Made by a program: the position numbers and the translations under genes. From a virus: DNA of 46,845 bases. The stretch covers positions 1-46,845 of IMG/VR virus record IMGVR_UViG_3300029787_000083, one strand, 5' to 3'. Shown piece by piece: positions 14,015-21,874 of this stretch; positions within the stretch are counted from its first letter, which is position 1; each line of letters begins with the position of its first letter. The notes below the pieces were generated by a model. That model ran no database searches. It was given only the letters and a program-made list of their open reading frames with translations, and was not told the origin of the DNA.

Positions 14015-16198
14015 ATGTCTAAAGAAAACTCTTTGACAGGTAACGCGAATAGTGCCTACTTTCAGGATGTAGAGGGCGAACAAGGTAAAAATATAAACCT
14101 TGAGAACGCTATCTATAACCAGTTTGTAGGCGTTATTTATGATCGTTATACATCTGCTAAACTCGCCAGAGATCATGATGAGAGGCGATGGATAACGGGT
14201 TATCATAATTACAGAGGACTTTACCCAAAACACTATAAATTTAGAGAGTCTGAAAAATCAAGAGTTTTTGTAAAAGTTACTAAGACTAAAGTTCTAGCCG
14301 CTTTTGGTCAGCTAGTAGATGTTGTTTTTGGTTCCAACAAACTCCCTATTGGAATATCAGAAACTAAACAACCGGAGGGTGTAGCAGAGTATGCCCACCT
14401 TGATACTAATAATCCGGTTCCTAGCATCGAAACTAGCTCACCAGCCCCGGAGCCTAGCACCAATAATCCTTATGACGTAGGATATGCAGGTGATGATAAA
14501 GTCTTAAATGCCGGGGCAACCTATAACAAGGGAGATACTGAGGATATAGATGCAGTACTAAAAGATTCTCTAGTCGATGGATCTTCTGCTATACCTGAGT
14601 TCTTTGAAACTAAACCTGCTCAAGAATCTGCTAGGCGCATGGAAAAGATAATCCATGATCAGATTGAAGAGTCTAAAGGTTCTAGTGAAATACGCAACGC
14701 TCTATTTGAGTGTGCGTTATTTGGCACTGGCATTGTAAAAGGCCCGTTTAATTTTAACAAAACTTTAAATCGTTGGTCTGAGAATGAGCTAGGAGAGAGA
14801 GAATATAATCCTGTACAGGTACGTGTGCCAAAAATAGAATTTGTAAGTATTTGGGATTTCTACCCAGACCCAAATGCTACTAATATGGATGAGTGTGAAT
14901 ACGCATTCCACCGCCATAGAATGAATAAGTCTCAAGTTAGAGCATTAGCTAATATGCCTTATTTTAATAAGGATGCTATACGAGACACTCTAAGAATGGG
15001 GCCAAACTATGAACCTGATAATTATGAGCATGAACTAAAAGACGATCAAAGGTCTGATGATTATGGTTCTGGTCAATATGAAGTCTTAGAATATTGGGGA
15101 ATAATGGATGCTGAGTATGCTAAAGAAGCTGGTATAGAACTCCCCGCAGAAGTAGATGATTTAGATGAAGTTCAGGTAAATGCTTGGATTTGTAATGGAA
15201 ATATACTTAGGGCTGTAGTTAATCCGTTTGCTCCTCATCGTATTCCATATAATGCTTTCCCATATGAAAGAAACCCCTATAGCTTTTTTGGTATAGGCGT
15301 ATCTGAAAACATGGATGATTCTCAAAAAATTATGAATGGTCATGCACGTATGGCTATTGATAATCTTGCTTTATCGGGATCTTTAGTATTTGATGTTGAT
15401 GAGTCTATGCTAGTTGGTGGACAAAGCATGGAAATATTTCCCGGTAAAATGTTTAAACGACAGTCAGGTATGCCGGGAACAGCTATAAATGGATTAAAGT
15501 TTCCAAATACATCAAATGAAAATATGATGATGTTTGATAGGTTTAGACAGCTGGCTGATGAGCAAACAGGTATACCCAGCTACTCTCATGGTCAAACAGG
15601 TGTACAAAGCATGACACGTACCGCATCAGGTATGTCTATGCTTCTAGGTGCAGCATCATTAAATATAAAAACAGTTATAAAGAATCTAGATGACTTTTTA
15701 CTAAGACCTCTTGGAGAGGCTTATTATCAATGGAATATGCAATTCTTAGATAAAAAGCTAAATATAGAGGGAGACTTAGAAGTAAAAGCTACAGGCACAA
15801 ATAGCCTGATGCAAAAAGAAGTTCGTAGTCAAAGACTGACTATGTTTTTACAAACAGCACAGAATCCTTCAATAGCCCCTTTTATTAAGATAAATAAGCT
15901 AATCAGCGAACTGGCATATTCTTTAGAACTTGATCCAGATGAGTTACTAAATGACCCAGAAGAAGCCGCTGTGATGGCTAGAATTATAGGATTACAAAAT
16001 AATGCTGGACAACCAACTGGTCAGGAAGCTCAAGCCGATAGTGAACAACCCGGAGACATGGGAAGCCCTGATGGAGTACGTCCAGAAGGCCAAGATGTCG
16101 GAGCTACGGGTACTGGTGATGGCACAATCGGAACTGGAAGTGTACCGCAGTCAGGGGAGAGTGAGTTCTCTGGAACGCTTAGAGAAGTTGCGGGATAA
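14015..16198 (+). CDS. Portal protein
   Basis: 727 aa, in the size range of podovirus portals (P22 about 725). Typical signatures are an N-terminal YDRYTSAKLARDHDERRW helix, the FYPDPNA motif with FHRHRMNKSQVRALA in the middle, the NPYSFFGIGVSENMDDSQ stretch, and TRTASGMSMLLGAASLNIKT before the C-terminal helices. The ring of 12 forms the DNA channel and the tail attachment site. Residues about 120-175 are a Pro/Asn/Thr-rich insertion. The last 65 residues are low-complexity (Gly, Glu, Gln, Pro, Ser, Thr) and overlap a second gene in another frame. Starts without an SD, two bases after the previous stop. Confidence 0.93.
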   Translation: MSKENSLTGNANSAYFQDVEGEQGKNINLENAIYNQFVGVIYDRYTSAKLARDHDERRWITGYHNYRGLYPKHYKFRESEKSRVFVKVTKTKVLAAFGQLVDVVFGSNKLPIGISETKQPEGVAEYAHLDTNNPVPSIETSSPAPEPSTNNPYDVGYAGDDKVLNAGATYNKGDTEDIDAVLKDSLVDGSSAIPEFFETKPAQESARRMEKIIHDQIEESKGSSEIRNALFECALFGTGIVKGPFNFNKTLNRWSENELGEREYNPVQVRVPKIEFVSIWDFYPDPNATNMDECEYAFHRHRMNKSQVRALANMPYFNKDAIRDTLRMGPNYEPDNYEHELKDDQRSDDYGSGQYEVLEYWGIMDAEYAKEAGIELPAEVDDLDEVQVNAWICNGNILRAVVNPFAPHRIPYNAFPYERNPYSFFGIGVSENMDDSQKIMNGHARMAIDNLALSGSLVFDVDESMLVGGQSMEIFPGKMFKRQSGMPGTAINGLKFPNTSNENMMMFDRFRQLADEQTGIPSYSHGQTGVQSMTRTASGMSMLLGAASLNIKTVIKNLDDFLLRPLGEAYYQWNMQFLDKKLNIEGDLEVKATGTNSLMQKEVRSQRLTMFLQTAQNPSIAPFIKINKLISELAYSLELDPDELLNDPEEAAVMARIIGLQNNAGQPTGQEAQADSEQPGDMGSPDGVRPEGQDVGATGTGDGTIGTGSVPQSGESEFSGTLREVAG

Positions 16199-16220
16199 CG
16201 TAAACGGATACAAAGAATGA
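16002..16220 (+). CDS. 72-aa protein overprinted on the portal gene's 3' end
   Basis: The first 197 bases lie inside the portal gene in another frame. The product looks like a real protein: LVRKLKPIVNNPETWEALME, then YVQKAKMSELRVLVMAQSE, then QGRVSSLERLEKLRDNVN. It has regular amphipathic helices and the layout of small helical proteins that follow portal genes in other phages, where the genes do not overlap so much. The portal frame over the same bases is low-complexity, as expected if it extended into an older gene. ATGA overlap with the next gene. SD is weak (AGGAT). Confidence 0.65.
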   Translation: MLDNQLVRKLKPIVNNPETWEALMEYVQKAKMSELRVLVMAQSELEVYRSQGRVSSLERLEKLRDNVNGYKE

Positions 16221-16441
16221 CAGTAACTATACTAGAGGCTTTGGCTAGTCAGTATATAGCAGATTTAAAGAAACTTGCAGTAAATATAGAAAATTATACA
16301 AGTAACTCAGTTGGTGTAGCAGAACATCCTGATATAGTAACTGAAGTGGACAAGTTAATCGAACAAGTAGCTTCAGCAGAAGAGAAGCTAAAAATTGTTC
16401 AAGAGATGTTACAAGTAGAGTTAGAGAGATCTGATGGCTAA
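16217..16441 (+). CDS. Unknown 74-aa coiled-coil protein
   Basis: ATGA overlap with the previous gene. Almost wholly helical with heptad-like spacing (VDKLIEQVASAEEKLKIVQE). Probably a head or portal accessory by position; no family recognised. Confidence 0.7.
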   Translation: MTVTILEALASQYIADLKKLAVNIENYTSNSVGVAEHPDIVTEVDKLIEQVASAEEKLKIVQEMLQVELERSDG

Positions 16442-16613
16442 AAAGAAATCAAGAGTCAATGAGGCTGGTAATTATACTAAGCCAACTATGAGAAAAAATC
16501 TTTTTAATAAAATTAAAGCTGGTGGAAAAGGCGGTAGTCCGGGGCAGTGGTCAGCCCGTAAAGCCCAGATGTTAGCAAAAGAATATAAAGCTAAAGGTGG
16601 CGGCTATAAATAA
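16434..16613 (+). CDS. Small basic phage protein, 59 aa
   Basis: Starts MAKKKSRVNEAGNYTKPTMR and ends in ARKAQMLAKEYKAKGGGYK. This short Lys/Gly-rich protein is a recurrent ORFan-like family in marine phages next to capsid genes, with no assigned function. It overlaps the upstream stop by 8 bases and the next ATG by TAATG. Basic charge suggests contact with DNA or with acidic capsid proteins. Confidence 0.7.
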   Translation: MAKKKSRVNEAGNYTKPTMRKNLFNKIKAGGKGGSPGQWSARKAQMLAKEYKAKGGGYK

Positions 16614-16900
16614 TGGCTAAAAAAGATCCTAGAGTTGGCACAGGTAAAAAGCCAAAAGGTTCTGGTAGAAGATTATATACTGATGAAAATCCTAAAGATA
16701 CCGTAAGTATTAAGTTTGCTACTATACAGGATGCAAGGGATACTGTCAAGAAAGTAAAAAATATAAATAAACCTTTCGCTAGAAAAATACAAATATTAAC
16801 TGTATTAGAACAAAGAGCAAAGGTAGCAGGAAAACCCAAACAAGCTGAGATTGCCTCAAGAGGTAAAGAGGCAATCAGAAGGGCAAGGAACACAGCGTAA
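16613..16900 (+). CDS. Conserved basic phage protein, 95 aa
   Basis: N-terminus MAKKDPRVGTGKKPKGSGRR, then LYTDENPKDTVSIKFAT, a middle with INKPFARKIQILTVLEQRAK, and a basic end. A conserved small family in marine phages and some bacteria, known only as a domain of unknown function. Located in a run of basic proteins between portal and capsid; probably a virion or assembly component. Confidence 0.75.
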   Translation: MAKKDPRVGTGKKPKGSGRRLYTDENPKDTVSIKFATIQDARDTVKKVKNINKPFARKIQILTVLEQRAKVAGKPKQAEIASRGKEAIRRARNTA

Positions 16901-18376
16901 ATGAAAAAGTCTCAGAAGTCTTTAAAAGATTGGACAGACCAAGAATGGACTACTAAGAGTGGTAAGCCATCTACGCAAGGCTCAAAAGCAACAGGTGAAA
17001 GATATTTACCTAAAAAAGCTATAGAAGCCATGTCTGACTCTGAGTATGCCGCAAGCTCTAGAAAGAAAAGAGAAGATACAAAAAAAGGTAAGCAGTTTTC
17101 TAAGCAGCCTAAGAAAGCTGCAAAGACTGCACGTAGGTTTAGAAATAAGGGTGGTGTTATGAACGAACAATCTTCTATGTTAGTACCACCAGAGCGGCAA
17201 CCATATGTAGGGGGTGCATTAGTAAAAACACTATTAAAACTAATAAGACCTCTAACAAAAGATCAACAGGCAACGAGGGCAGCTAGTGCTGCTCAAGCTA
17301 GTGTCATAAAAGACAAGGCTGCTGTTGGAGCAGGATCAGCTGTAGTGGCAGGGGGCATTGGATACAATCTTAGTTCGCCAGAAGGTGAAAGGCTAATTGA
17401 AGCTGCTAATGCTGGTGAAATAGAAGTAGAAATAAAAAATATAGATCAAAGAATAAACCCACAAGATTTTCCTACTTATGCTAAAGATACTGACTCTGCA
17501 AGAGCATTTCAGGAAGCATTTAAAAATGCGAGAGAAGCAAGAGCAGATACCTTTGAGTTTGAAGGCAGAACTTATTTAGCTGATTTACCAGTTAATAGAG
17601 AGGGTAAGGCAGAGGGTGGTAAGTTTGATAAAGTAATGAAAGAGTTTTCAGAGGGTGATTTAAAGTCAAGTTCTGGAGATAAAGTTACTAATAGAAATCA
17701 AGCACTAGCTATTGCCTATGCATCTTCTAGAAAGAAAAAACAAGTAGGCGGTTTAATGGAAGCCGCACGTAATGTAAGACCCATGCTAAGAAAGGCAGAG
17801 GGCGGTGAAACTAAGTTTCCAGATTTAACAGGTGATGGAAAAGTAACACAAGCAGATATTCTTCATGGTCGTGGAGTATTCCAAGAAGGCGGTGAAGTAC
17901 CTGAAGATACCTATCCTAATATTCCACCAGATCAAATGAGTGCTGTAATGGCATCACAAGCATCTGATGAAGACATGGAAATAGGTTATCTAAATTTTAT
18001 AATAACAGAAACACTTTCTGATTCAGAACAAACATATTTAAAGAATGCTTTAGCAGCAGACCCTCAACTGAGTTCAATCATGGACAAAGTTTTGCTAACT
18101 GCTGCTGAGTTTTCTGGGGCTGGAGAAGTTGATGGCCCCGGAACTGGTGTATCAGACTCAATACCCGCCAGATTATCTGACGGCGAGTTTGTTATGACCA
18201 AGAAGGCCACTGACCAAATAGGTGCTGAAAATCTCCAACGAATGATGGATGATGCTGAACGTGCCTTTGACGGTGGTATGATGAGTGGGCAAAACTTGAG
18301 TAAGACATCAATGAGTGATGGGGACATCATTCAGCGACAGATGGCTGGCTCAAGTAAAATGCCTAGTATTCGTTAA
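16901..18376 (+). CDS. Multi-module virion-associated protein with EF-hand-like loop, 491 aa
   Basis: At least four modules. Residues 1-80: a basic domain (WTTKSGKPSTQGSKATGERY) found as a stand-alone unit in other phages. Residues about 137-157: a hydrophobic Ala/Gly-rich segment. Residues about 235-280: KFDKVMKEFSEGDLKSSSGD with NQALAIAYASSRKK, like DUF6496. Residues 308-319: DLTGDGKVTQAD, a dockerin/EF-hand calcium loop with D308, T310, D312, T316, D319. Residues about 410-455: VDGPGTGVSDSIPARLSDGE followed by FVMTKKA, a module repeated in phage structural proteins. Lies just before the scaffold. The mosaic build suggests assembly from pre-existing cassettes; role unknown. Confidence 0.75.
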   Translation: MKKSQKSLKDWTDQEWTTKSGKPSTQGSKATGERYLPKKAIEAMSDSEYAASSRKKREDTKKGKQFSKQPKKAAKTARRFRNKGGVMNEQSSMLVPPERQPYVGGALVKTLLKLIRPLTKDQQATRAASAAQASVIKDKAAVGAGSAVVAGGIGYNLSSPEGERLIEAANAGEIEVEIKNIDQRINPQDFPTYAKDTDSARAFQEAFKNAREARADTFEFEGRTYLADLPVNREGKAEGGKFDKVMKEFSEGDLKSSSGDKVTNRNQALAIAYASSRKKKQVGGLMEAARNVRPMLRKAEGGETKFPDLTGDGKVTQADILHGRGVFQEGGEVPEDTYPNIPPDQMSAVMASQASDEDMEIGYLNFIITETLSDSEQTYLKNALAADPQLSSIMDKVLLTAAEFSGAGEVDGPGTGVSDSIPARLSDGEFVMTKKATDQIGAENLQRMMDDAERAFDGGMMSGQNLSKTSMSDGDIIQRQMAGSSKMPSIR

Positions 18377-18379
18377 TAC

Positions 18380-18454
18380 GGCTACCTTGAAGTAACAAGC
18401 CCCTATCAGTTTGACGAAACATATAGATAGGCTACCTTGTAGACAGCAAGCCCC
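18380..18454 (+). repeat. Paired leader repeats before the scaffold gene
   Basis: Two copies of GGCTACCTTG-(6-7 bases)-CAAGCCCC, at 18380-18403 and 18430-18454, flank an inverted repeat CCTATC (18402-18407) and GATAGG (18426-18431). Each copy can fold (CTTG with CAAG, GG with CC). The 93-base gap between stop and scaffold ATG is long for this operon, so a structured RNA leader, processing site or protein-binding element is likely. Confidence 0.65.
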
Positions 18455-18469
18455 GTTTGGAGAAGTAAT

Positions 18470-19303
18470 ATGACTGTCGCAGAAAAAATTGAGGAACAAG
18501 ACGCAAATCCTTATAACATGAAGAAAGATTGGCATGATCAAGTAGAGGATAAAAAATTTGATAGTGCTGATGGACTCTTCTTTGAACCTAAGACTAAGAA
18601 GGCCACCTCCAGCGATGAAGCTGAAGCCCCTGAAGAGAAAGAGGTAAACTATAAAAAGCGTTATGATGATCTAAAGAAGCATTATGATAATAAAGTCTCT
18701 GAGTTTAAACAGCGTGAACAAGAGCTAGTAGCTGAAGCTAGAACAAATGCTCCAGCCTATGAAGCTCCTAAGACCGTTGAAGAGATAGAGGCTTTTAGGC
18801 AAAAAAATCCAGACCTGTATGAGACAGTTGAGAGTGTAGCTCATTTTCAAAGTGAACAGCAACTGGCAGATATACGCCAAGAGCTAGTGTCTTTGAAACA
18901 ACGTGAGTCTGACATAGCCAAGAAAGAAGCTGAAGTTGAGTTGCGTCAAAGGCATCCTGACTTTGAGGACATTCGAGGTGATGAAAGATTTCATGCATGG
19001 GCTAAGGAACAACCTGAACAAATACAAAACTGGGTTTATAACAATCCTAATAATGCTGGTTTAGCTAGTAAAGCTATTGATTTGTTTAAACTTGAACTTG
19101 GTATTTCTACACGGTCAACCAAAACGAAGTCTGCATCTAAAGGAAGCGCAGCAGACATGGTTTCGACTAAAACGAAAACTATCGACACTAAGCAACCTAA
19201 GATATGGACTGAACGGGAAATCGCTAAAATGTCCATTGCTGAGTTTGATAAGTATGAAGATGATATAAATCAAGCTATCAGTGAAGGACGAGTGACTAAA
19301 TAA
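18470..19303 (+). CDS. Capsid scaffolding protein
   Basis: 277 aa, highly charged and helical, directly before the major capsid gene: acidic N-terminus, coiled coils about 58-90 and 125-160, a disordered Lys/Ser/Thr stretch about 214-240, and a C-terminal helical segment (WTEREIAKMSIAEFDKYEDD). This is the build of phage scaffolds, whose C-terminal helices bind coat protein during prohead assembly and which then leave. GGAG precedes the ATG. Confidence rests on architecture and position, not a motif. Confidence 0.85.
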   Translation: MTVAEKIEEQDANPYNMKKDWHDQVEDKKFDSADGLFFEPKTKKATSSDEAEAPEEKEVNYKKRYDDLKKHYDNKVSEFKQREQELVAEARTNAPAYEAPKTVEEIEAFRQKNPDLYETVESVAHFQSEQQLADIRQELVSLKQRESDIAKKEAEVELRQRHPDFEDIRGDERFHAWAKEQPEQIQNWVYNNPNNAGLASKAIDLFKLELGISTRSTKTKSASKGSAADMVSTKTKTIDTKQPKIWTEREIAKMSIAEFDKYEDDINQAISEGRVTK

Positions 19304-19329
19304 TTTGTCTTTTATTGAGGTAATTAAAA

Positions 19330-20319
19330 ATGGCTTATAACCAATCAGATCAATATTTTGAGCCGAGTACGGATACAGATGCTAACTTTGCTAACTCCGT
19401 AAGTGGTCAAACTAACTCATATTTCCTTCCTGCTATTTATAGTAAGAAGGTACTTAATTTCTTCCGCAAGGCTTCTGTAGCTGAAGCAATCACTAACACT
19501 GATTATGCAGGAGAAATTTCGGCTTATGGTGATTCAGTTCGGATTATCAAAGAACCAGAGATTACTGTTTATCAGTATGAAAGGGGTCAAGATACAACCC
19601 AAACTAAACTGACAGACCAAGAAGTAAACTTGGTTGTCGATACGGCAAATGCTTTCAAGTTCATCGTAGATGATATTGAAACTAATATGTCTCATGTCAA
19701 CTTCCGCGAAGTAGCTGCATCTTCAGCAGCATACTCTTTGCGTGATGCTTTTGACCAAGGCGTACTTGTCACTATGTTTGCTGGTGTATCTGCTTCTAGC
19801 CCTAATCATATTCTAGGTTCAGATAATGCCACTGACTTGGCTTCTGGTACTTTTGATGGTACTGGTAATTTAGATATTGGTTTCGCTTCTGGTGAGCATG
19901 ATCCTATTGATGTTCTTTCACACATGGCCCGTCTGCTTGACGAGCAAAATGTTCCTGAAGAGGGTCGTTGGTTCCTAGCTAACCCAGAGTTCTATGAGCA
20001 GCTTGTACAGACTTCATCAAAACTGATGAGTACTGATTTCAATGCTGGTCAGGGATCAATCCGTAATGGTTTGGTGTCCTCTGGTAAGCTACGTGGATTT
20101 GATATGTACAAGACTAATAACATTGCCGCTACATCTAATGCAGCAGGTAAATGTATTGCAGGTCACATATCTTCTACGTGTACTGCTCAAACTATTGTTA
20201 ATACTGAAGTAATTCGTGATCCAAGCAGCTTTGGTGACATAGTACGTGGCCTCCATGTTTATGGAAGCAAGGTACTACGTGGCGAAGCATTGGTTTCCGC
20301 TTTCTACGGTATCGACTAA
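19330..20319 (+). CDS. Major capsid protein
   Basis: 329 aa, HK97-fold-type coat of podoviruses. The N-terminus (about 1-60) leads into SKKVLNFFRKASVAEAITNT, followed by the E-loop region GDSVRIIKEPEITVYQYERG and the conserved NLVVDTANAFKFIVDDIETN. A helical spine with AAYSLRDAFDQGVL and the P-domain end GDIVRGLHVYGSKVLRGEAL follow. GAGG lies before the ATG. It is followed by an intrinsic terminator, which fits high-level expression ending here. Confidence 0.93.
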   Translation: MAYNQSDQYFEPSTDTDANFANSVSGQTNSYFLPAIYSKKVLNFFRKASVAEAITNTDYAGEISAYGDSVRIIKEPEITVYQYERGQDTTQTKLTDQEVNLVVDTANAFKFIVDDIETNMSHVNFREVAASSAAYSLRDAFDQGVLVTMFAGVSASSPNHILGSDNATDLASGTFDGTGNLDIGFASGEHDPIDVLSHMARLLDEQNVPEEGRWFLANPEFYEQLVQTSSKLMSTDFNAGQGSIRNGLVSSGKLRGFDMYKTNNIAATSNAAGKCIAGHISSTCTAQTIVNTEVIRDPSSFGDIVRGLHVYGSKVLRGEALVSAFYGID

Positions 20320-20326
20320 TATTATC

Positions 20327-20353
20327 GGGGGTCTGAAATATGGCCCCCTTTAA
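20327..20353 (+). terminator. Terminator after the capsid gene
   Basis: GGGGGTC (20327-20333) pairs with GGCCCCC (20342-20348) around an eight-base loop, followed by TTTAATT. Eight bases past the capsid stop. The T-run is short, so some read-through into the pqqA-like gene is expected. Confidence 0.8.
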
Positions 20354-20374
20354 TTAAACTAAGAGGATATACAT

Positions 20375-20449
20375 ATGAAATGGTCTAAACCTACTTATGA
20401 AAAAGTAAGACTTGGCTTTGAAGTTACAATGTATTTCAAAAACAGTTAA
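20375..20449 (+). CDS. pqqA: PqqA-like peptide, precursor of pyrroloquinoline quinone
   Basis: A 24-codon gene. The product begins MKWSKPTYEKVRLGFEVTMY and ends FKNS. It aligns end to end with bacterial PqqA (Klebsiella PqqA begins MWKKPAFIDLRLGLEVTLYI): same length, a WxKP start, the RLG turn, and the E-V-T-x-Y core. In PqqA the Glu (here E16) and Tyr (here Y20) are cross-linked by the radical SAM enzyme PqqE with PqqD, then cut out and oxidised by PqqB and PqqC to give PQQ, the cofactor of periplasmic methanol, glucose and other quinoprotein dehydrogenases. No other pqq gene is visible, so it would feed a host pathway. AGAGGA lies seven bases before ATG in a leader (AGAGGATATACATATG) strikingly like that of T7 gene 10. 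It follows the capsid terminator. Length below usual ORF cut-offs explains why it would be missed. Confidence 0.85.
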   Translation: MKWSKPTYEKVRLGFEVTMYFKNS

Positions 20450-20459
20450 GGTAAATTAG

Positions 20460-20627
20460 ATGCCACAGCTAGGAAGTGAAAAAAATCCAATTAGGTTTAA
20501 TGTAAAAGATAAGCGCAAGATTCGTGCTAAATACTATAGACACGAGAATAAACAAAAAGCTGATGAAAACTATGACAGGATTTTTAGAAATCCTGATAAT
20601 CCTGTAAATCACAGAGAGGAAAGTTAA
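20460..20627 (+). CDS. Unknown basic 55-aa protein
   Basis: ATG with AAGG eight bases upstream, 10 bases after the pqqA-like gene. The product is Lys/Arg/Asn/Tyr-rich (KDKRKIRAKYYRHENKQKAD) and helical. Not recognised; no resemblance to PqqD or another PQQ protein. Confidence 0.6.
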   Translation: MPQLGSEKNPIRFNVKDKRKIRAKYYRHENKQKADENYDRIFRNPDNPVNHREES

Positions 20628-20628
20628 G

Positions 20629-20811
20629 ATGTATCACGGTGACAAGAAAATGATGATGGGCGGTATGAACGGCAAAAAGATGAAGAAGGGTCATGGCGGT
20701 GAAGCTAGGGACAAGAAGATGATGGGTGGAGTTGCTACTGGTGGCTCTGGTTCTCAGCCTTCATATCCCGGCGATATTTCTAACGCAATGCCTCGCGCAA
20801 TGGCTAACTAA
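20629..20811 (+). CDS. Met/Gly/Lys-rich 60-aa protein
   Basis: Low-complexity N-terminus (MYHGDKKMMMGGMNGKKMKK) with repeated KMM/GG units, then a Ser/Gly/Pro-rich tail. Proteins of this type recur beside capsid genes in marine phages; function unknown. GGAAAG precedes the ATG. The Met/His/Lys richness could allow metal binding, which is speculative. Confidence 0.65.
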   Translation: MYHGDKKMMMGGMNGKKMKKGHGGEARDKKMMGGVATGGSGSQPSYPGDISNAMPRAMAN

Positions 20812-20812
20812 A

Positions 20813-20977
20813 ATGACTACTGTTGTTTCTAGTGCCAGTTACAACTCTATCCAAGAAAAGGAAAGAGTTTGTGCAGAGGCTACGGGTAATCAGTTCCCGT
20901 ATCAAAAACAAGCTGACTTAAAATATCCAAAAGTTCGTAACGAACAGGAGAAGCCTGATGCAAGTAAAGGCTCCTGA
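20813..20977 (+). CDS. Unknown 54-aa protein
   Basis: Starts one base after the previous stop (MTTVVSSASYNSIQEKERVC). No clear SD, so probably translated by coupling. Overlaps the next gene by 20 bases. Not recognised. Confidence 0.5.
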   Translation: MTTVVSSASYNSIQEKERVCAEATGNQFPYQKQADLKYPKVRNEQEKPDASKGS

Positions 20978-21104
20978 TGGCTATCATTGGATGAAAAGTG
21001 GCAAGACCTACAAACTAATGAAAGATCCGAAAGCTGGTTACAAACCACATAGAGGATCTTCAAAATCTGCTAACTTTGAAATTCAAAAGGTTCATTCAAA
21101 ATAA
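20958..21104 (+). CDS. Small conserved phage protein, 48 aa
   Basis: Strong AGGAG seven bases before ATG. The product (MQVKAPDGYHWMKSGKTYKL, then GYKPHRGSSKSANFEIQK) is a conserved small phage protein with Gly/Lys/aromatic composition, usually next to head-tail joining genes. Function unknown. TAATG overlap with the adaptor gene. Confidence 0.7.
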   Translation: MQVKAPDGYHWMKSGKTYKLMKDPKAGYKPHRGSSKSANFEIQKVHSK

Positions 21105-21874
21105 TGGCTAAGACATATCTACAATTAACAAACGAGCTATTACGAGAGTTAAATGAAGTTGTTTTAACTTCTTCTAATTTTAGTTCTGCTATTGGTATAC
21201 AAGCTCACGCCCAAGATTGTATAAACAGAGCATATTTAGATATGGCAACTGAAGAACCTAAATGGCCTTTTTTAGCAACGGGGCTTAGTGGTAGCACAGA
21301 TCCCATGTATGGGAATGTATCTGTAGACACTGTGGCTGGTACAAGATGGTATGAGTTAAAGCCAGCTAGTAGCAGCCTAACGACTGACTATGGAGCTATA
21401 GAGTGGGAAAATTTCTATTTAACCACTGTGGGTGTTTCTGGTGAGTCAGCCCCTTTTGTTTCTAAAAATTTAGAATACATAACTATTGATACTTGGAAGG
21501 ACTTTAGAAGAACTAGCGAAAATGCTGACGATGCTGATCAAGCTCAAGGTGGAGTGCCTGATGCAGTAATAAGAAGCAATGACGGGCGTTTGTTTGGATT
21601 AAGTCCTATACCCGATAAAGTATATAAAGTTTTCTTTTTTGCTTATGATCTCCCCACAGAGTTATCGGCACATGGAGATACTATTGTGTTTCCTGATGTT
21701 TATAGTTCTACATTATTAGCGAAAGCAAGATACTATATACACCAATTTAAAGAAAATCCACAAGCCGCTGCATTTGCTTTAGATGACTATAAGAAAGGTC
21801 TTAGAAGTATGAGAGAAAATCTTATAGACGCAAGCACATCTTATTTTAAAGATGATAGAGTGGTGTTTGTGTAA
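21104..21874 (+). CDS. Head-tail adaptor (tail tubular A-like)
   Basis: 256 aa. The N-terminus MAKTYLQLTNELLRELNEVV, then CINRAYLDMATEEPKWPFL, resembles the SU10/phiEco32-type adaptor that binds below the portal. The C-terminal helices (YYIHQFKENPQAAAFALDDY, KKGLRSMRENLI) also fit. It forms the ring joining portal to tail nozzle. Overlaps the nozzle gene by one base (TAATG-type), and order portal-capsid-adaptor-nozzle is standard. Confidence 0.75.
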   Translation: MAKTYLQLTNELLRELNEVVLTSSNFSSAIGIQAHAQDCINRAYLDMATEEPKWPFLATGLSGSTDPMYGNVSVDTVAGTRWYELKPASSSLTTDYGAIEWENFYLTTVGVSGESAPFVSKNLEYITIDTWKDFRRTSENADDADQAQGGVPDAVIRSNDGRLFGLSPIPDKVYKVFFFAYDLPTELSAHGDTIVFPDVYSSTLLAKARYYIHQFKENPQAAAFALDDYKKGLRSMRENLIDASTSYFKDDRVVFV

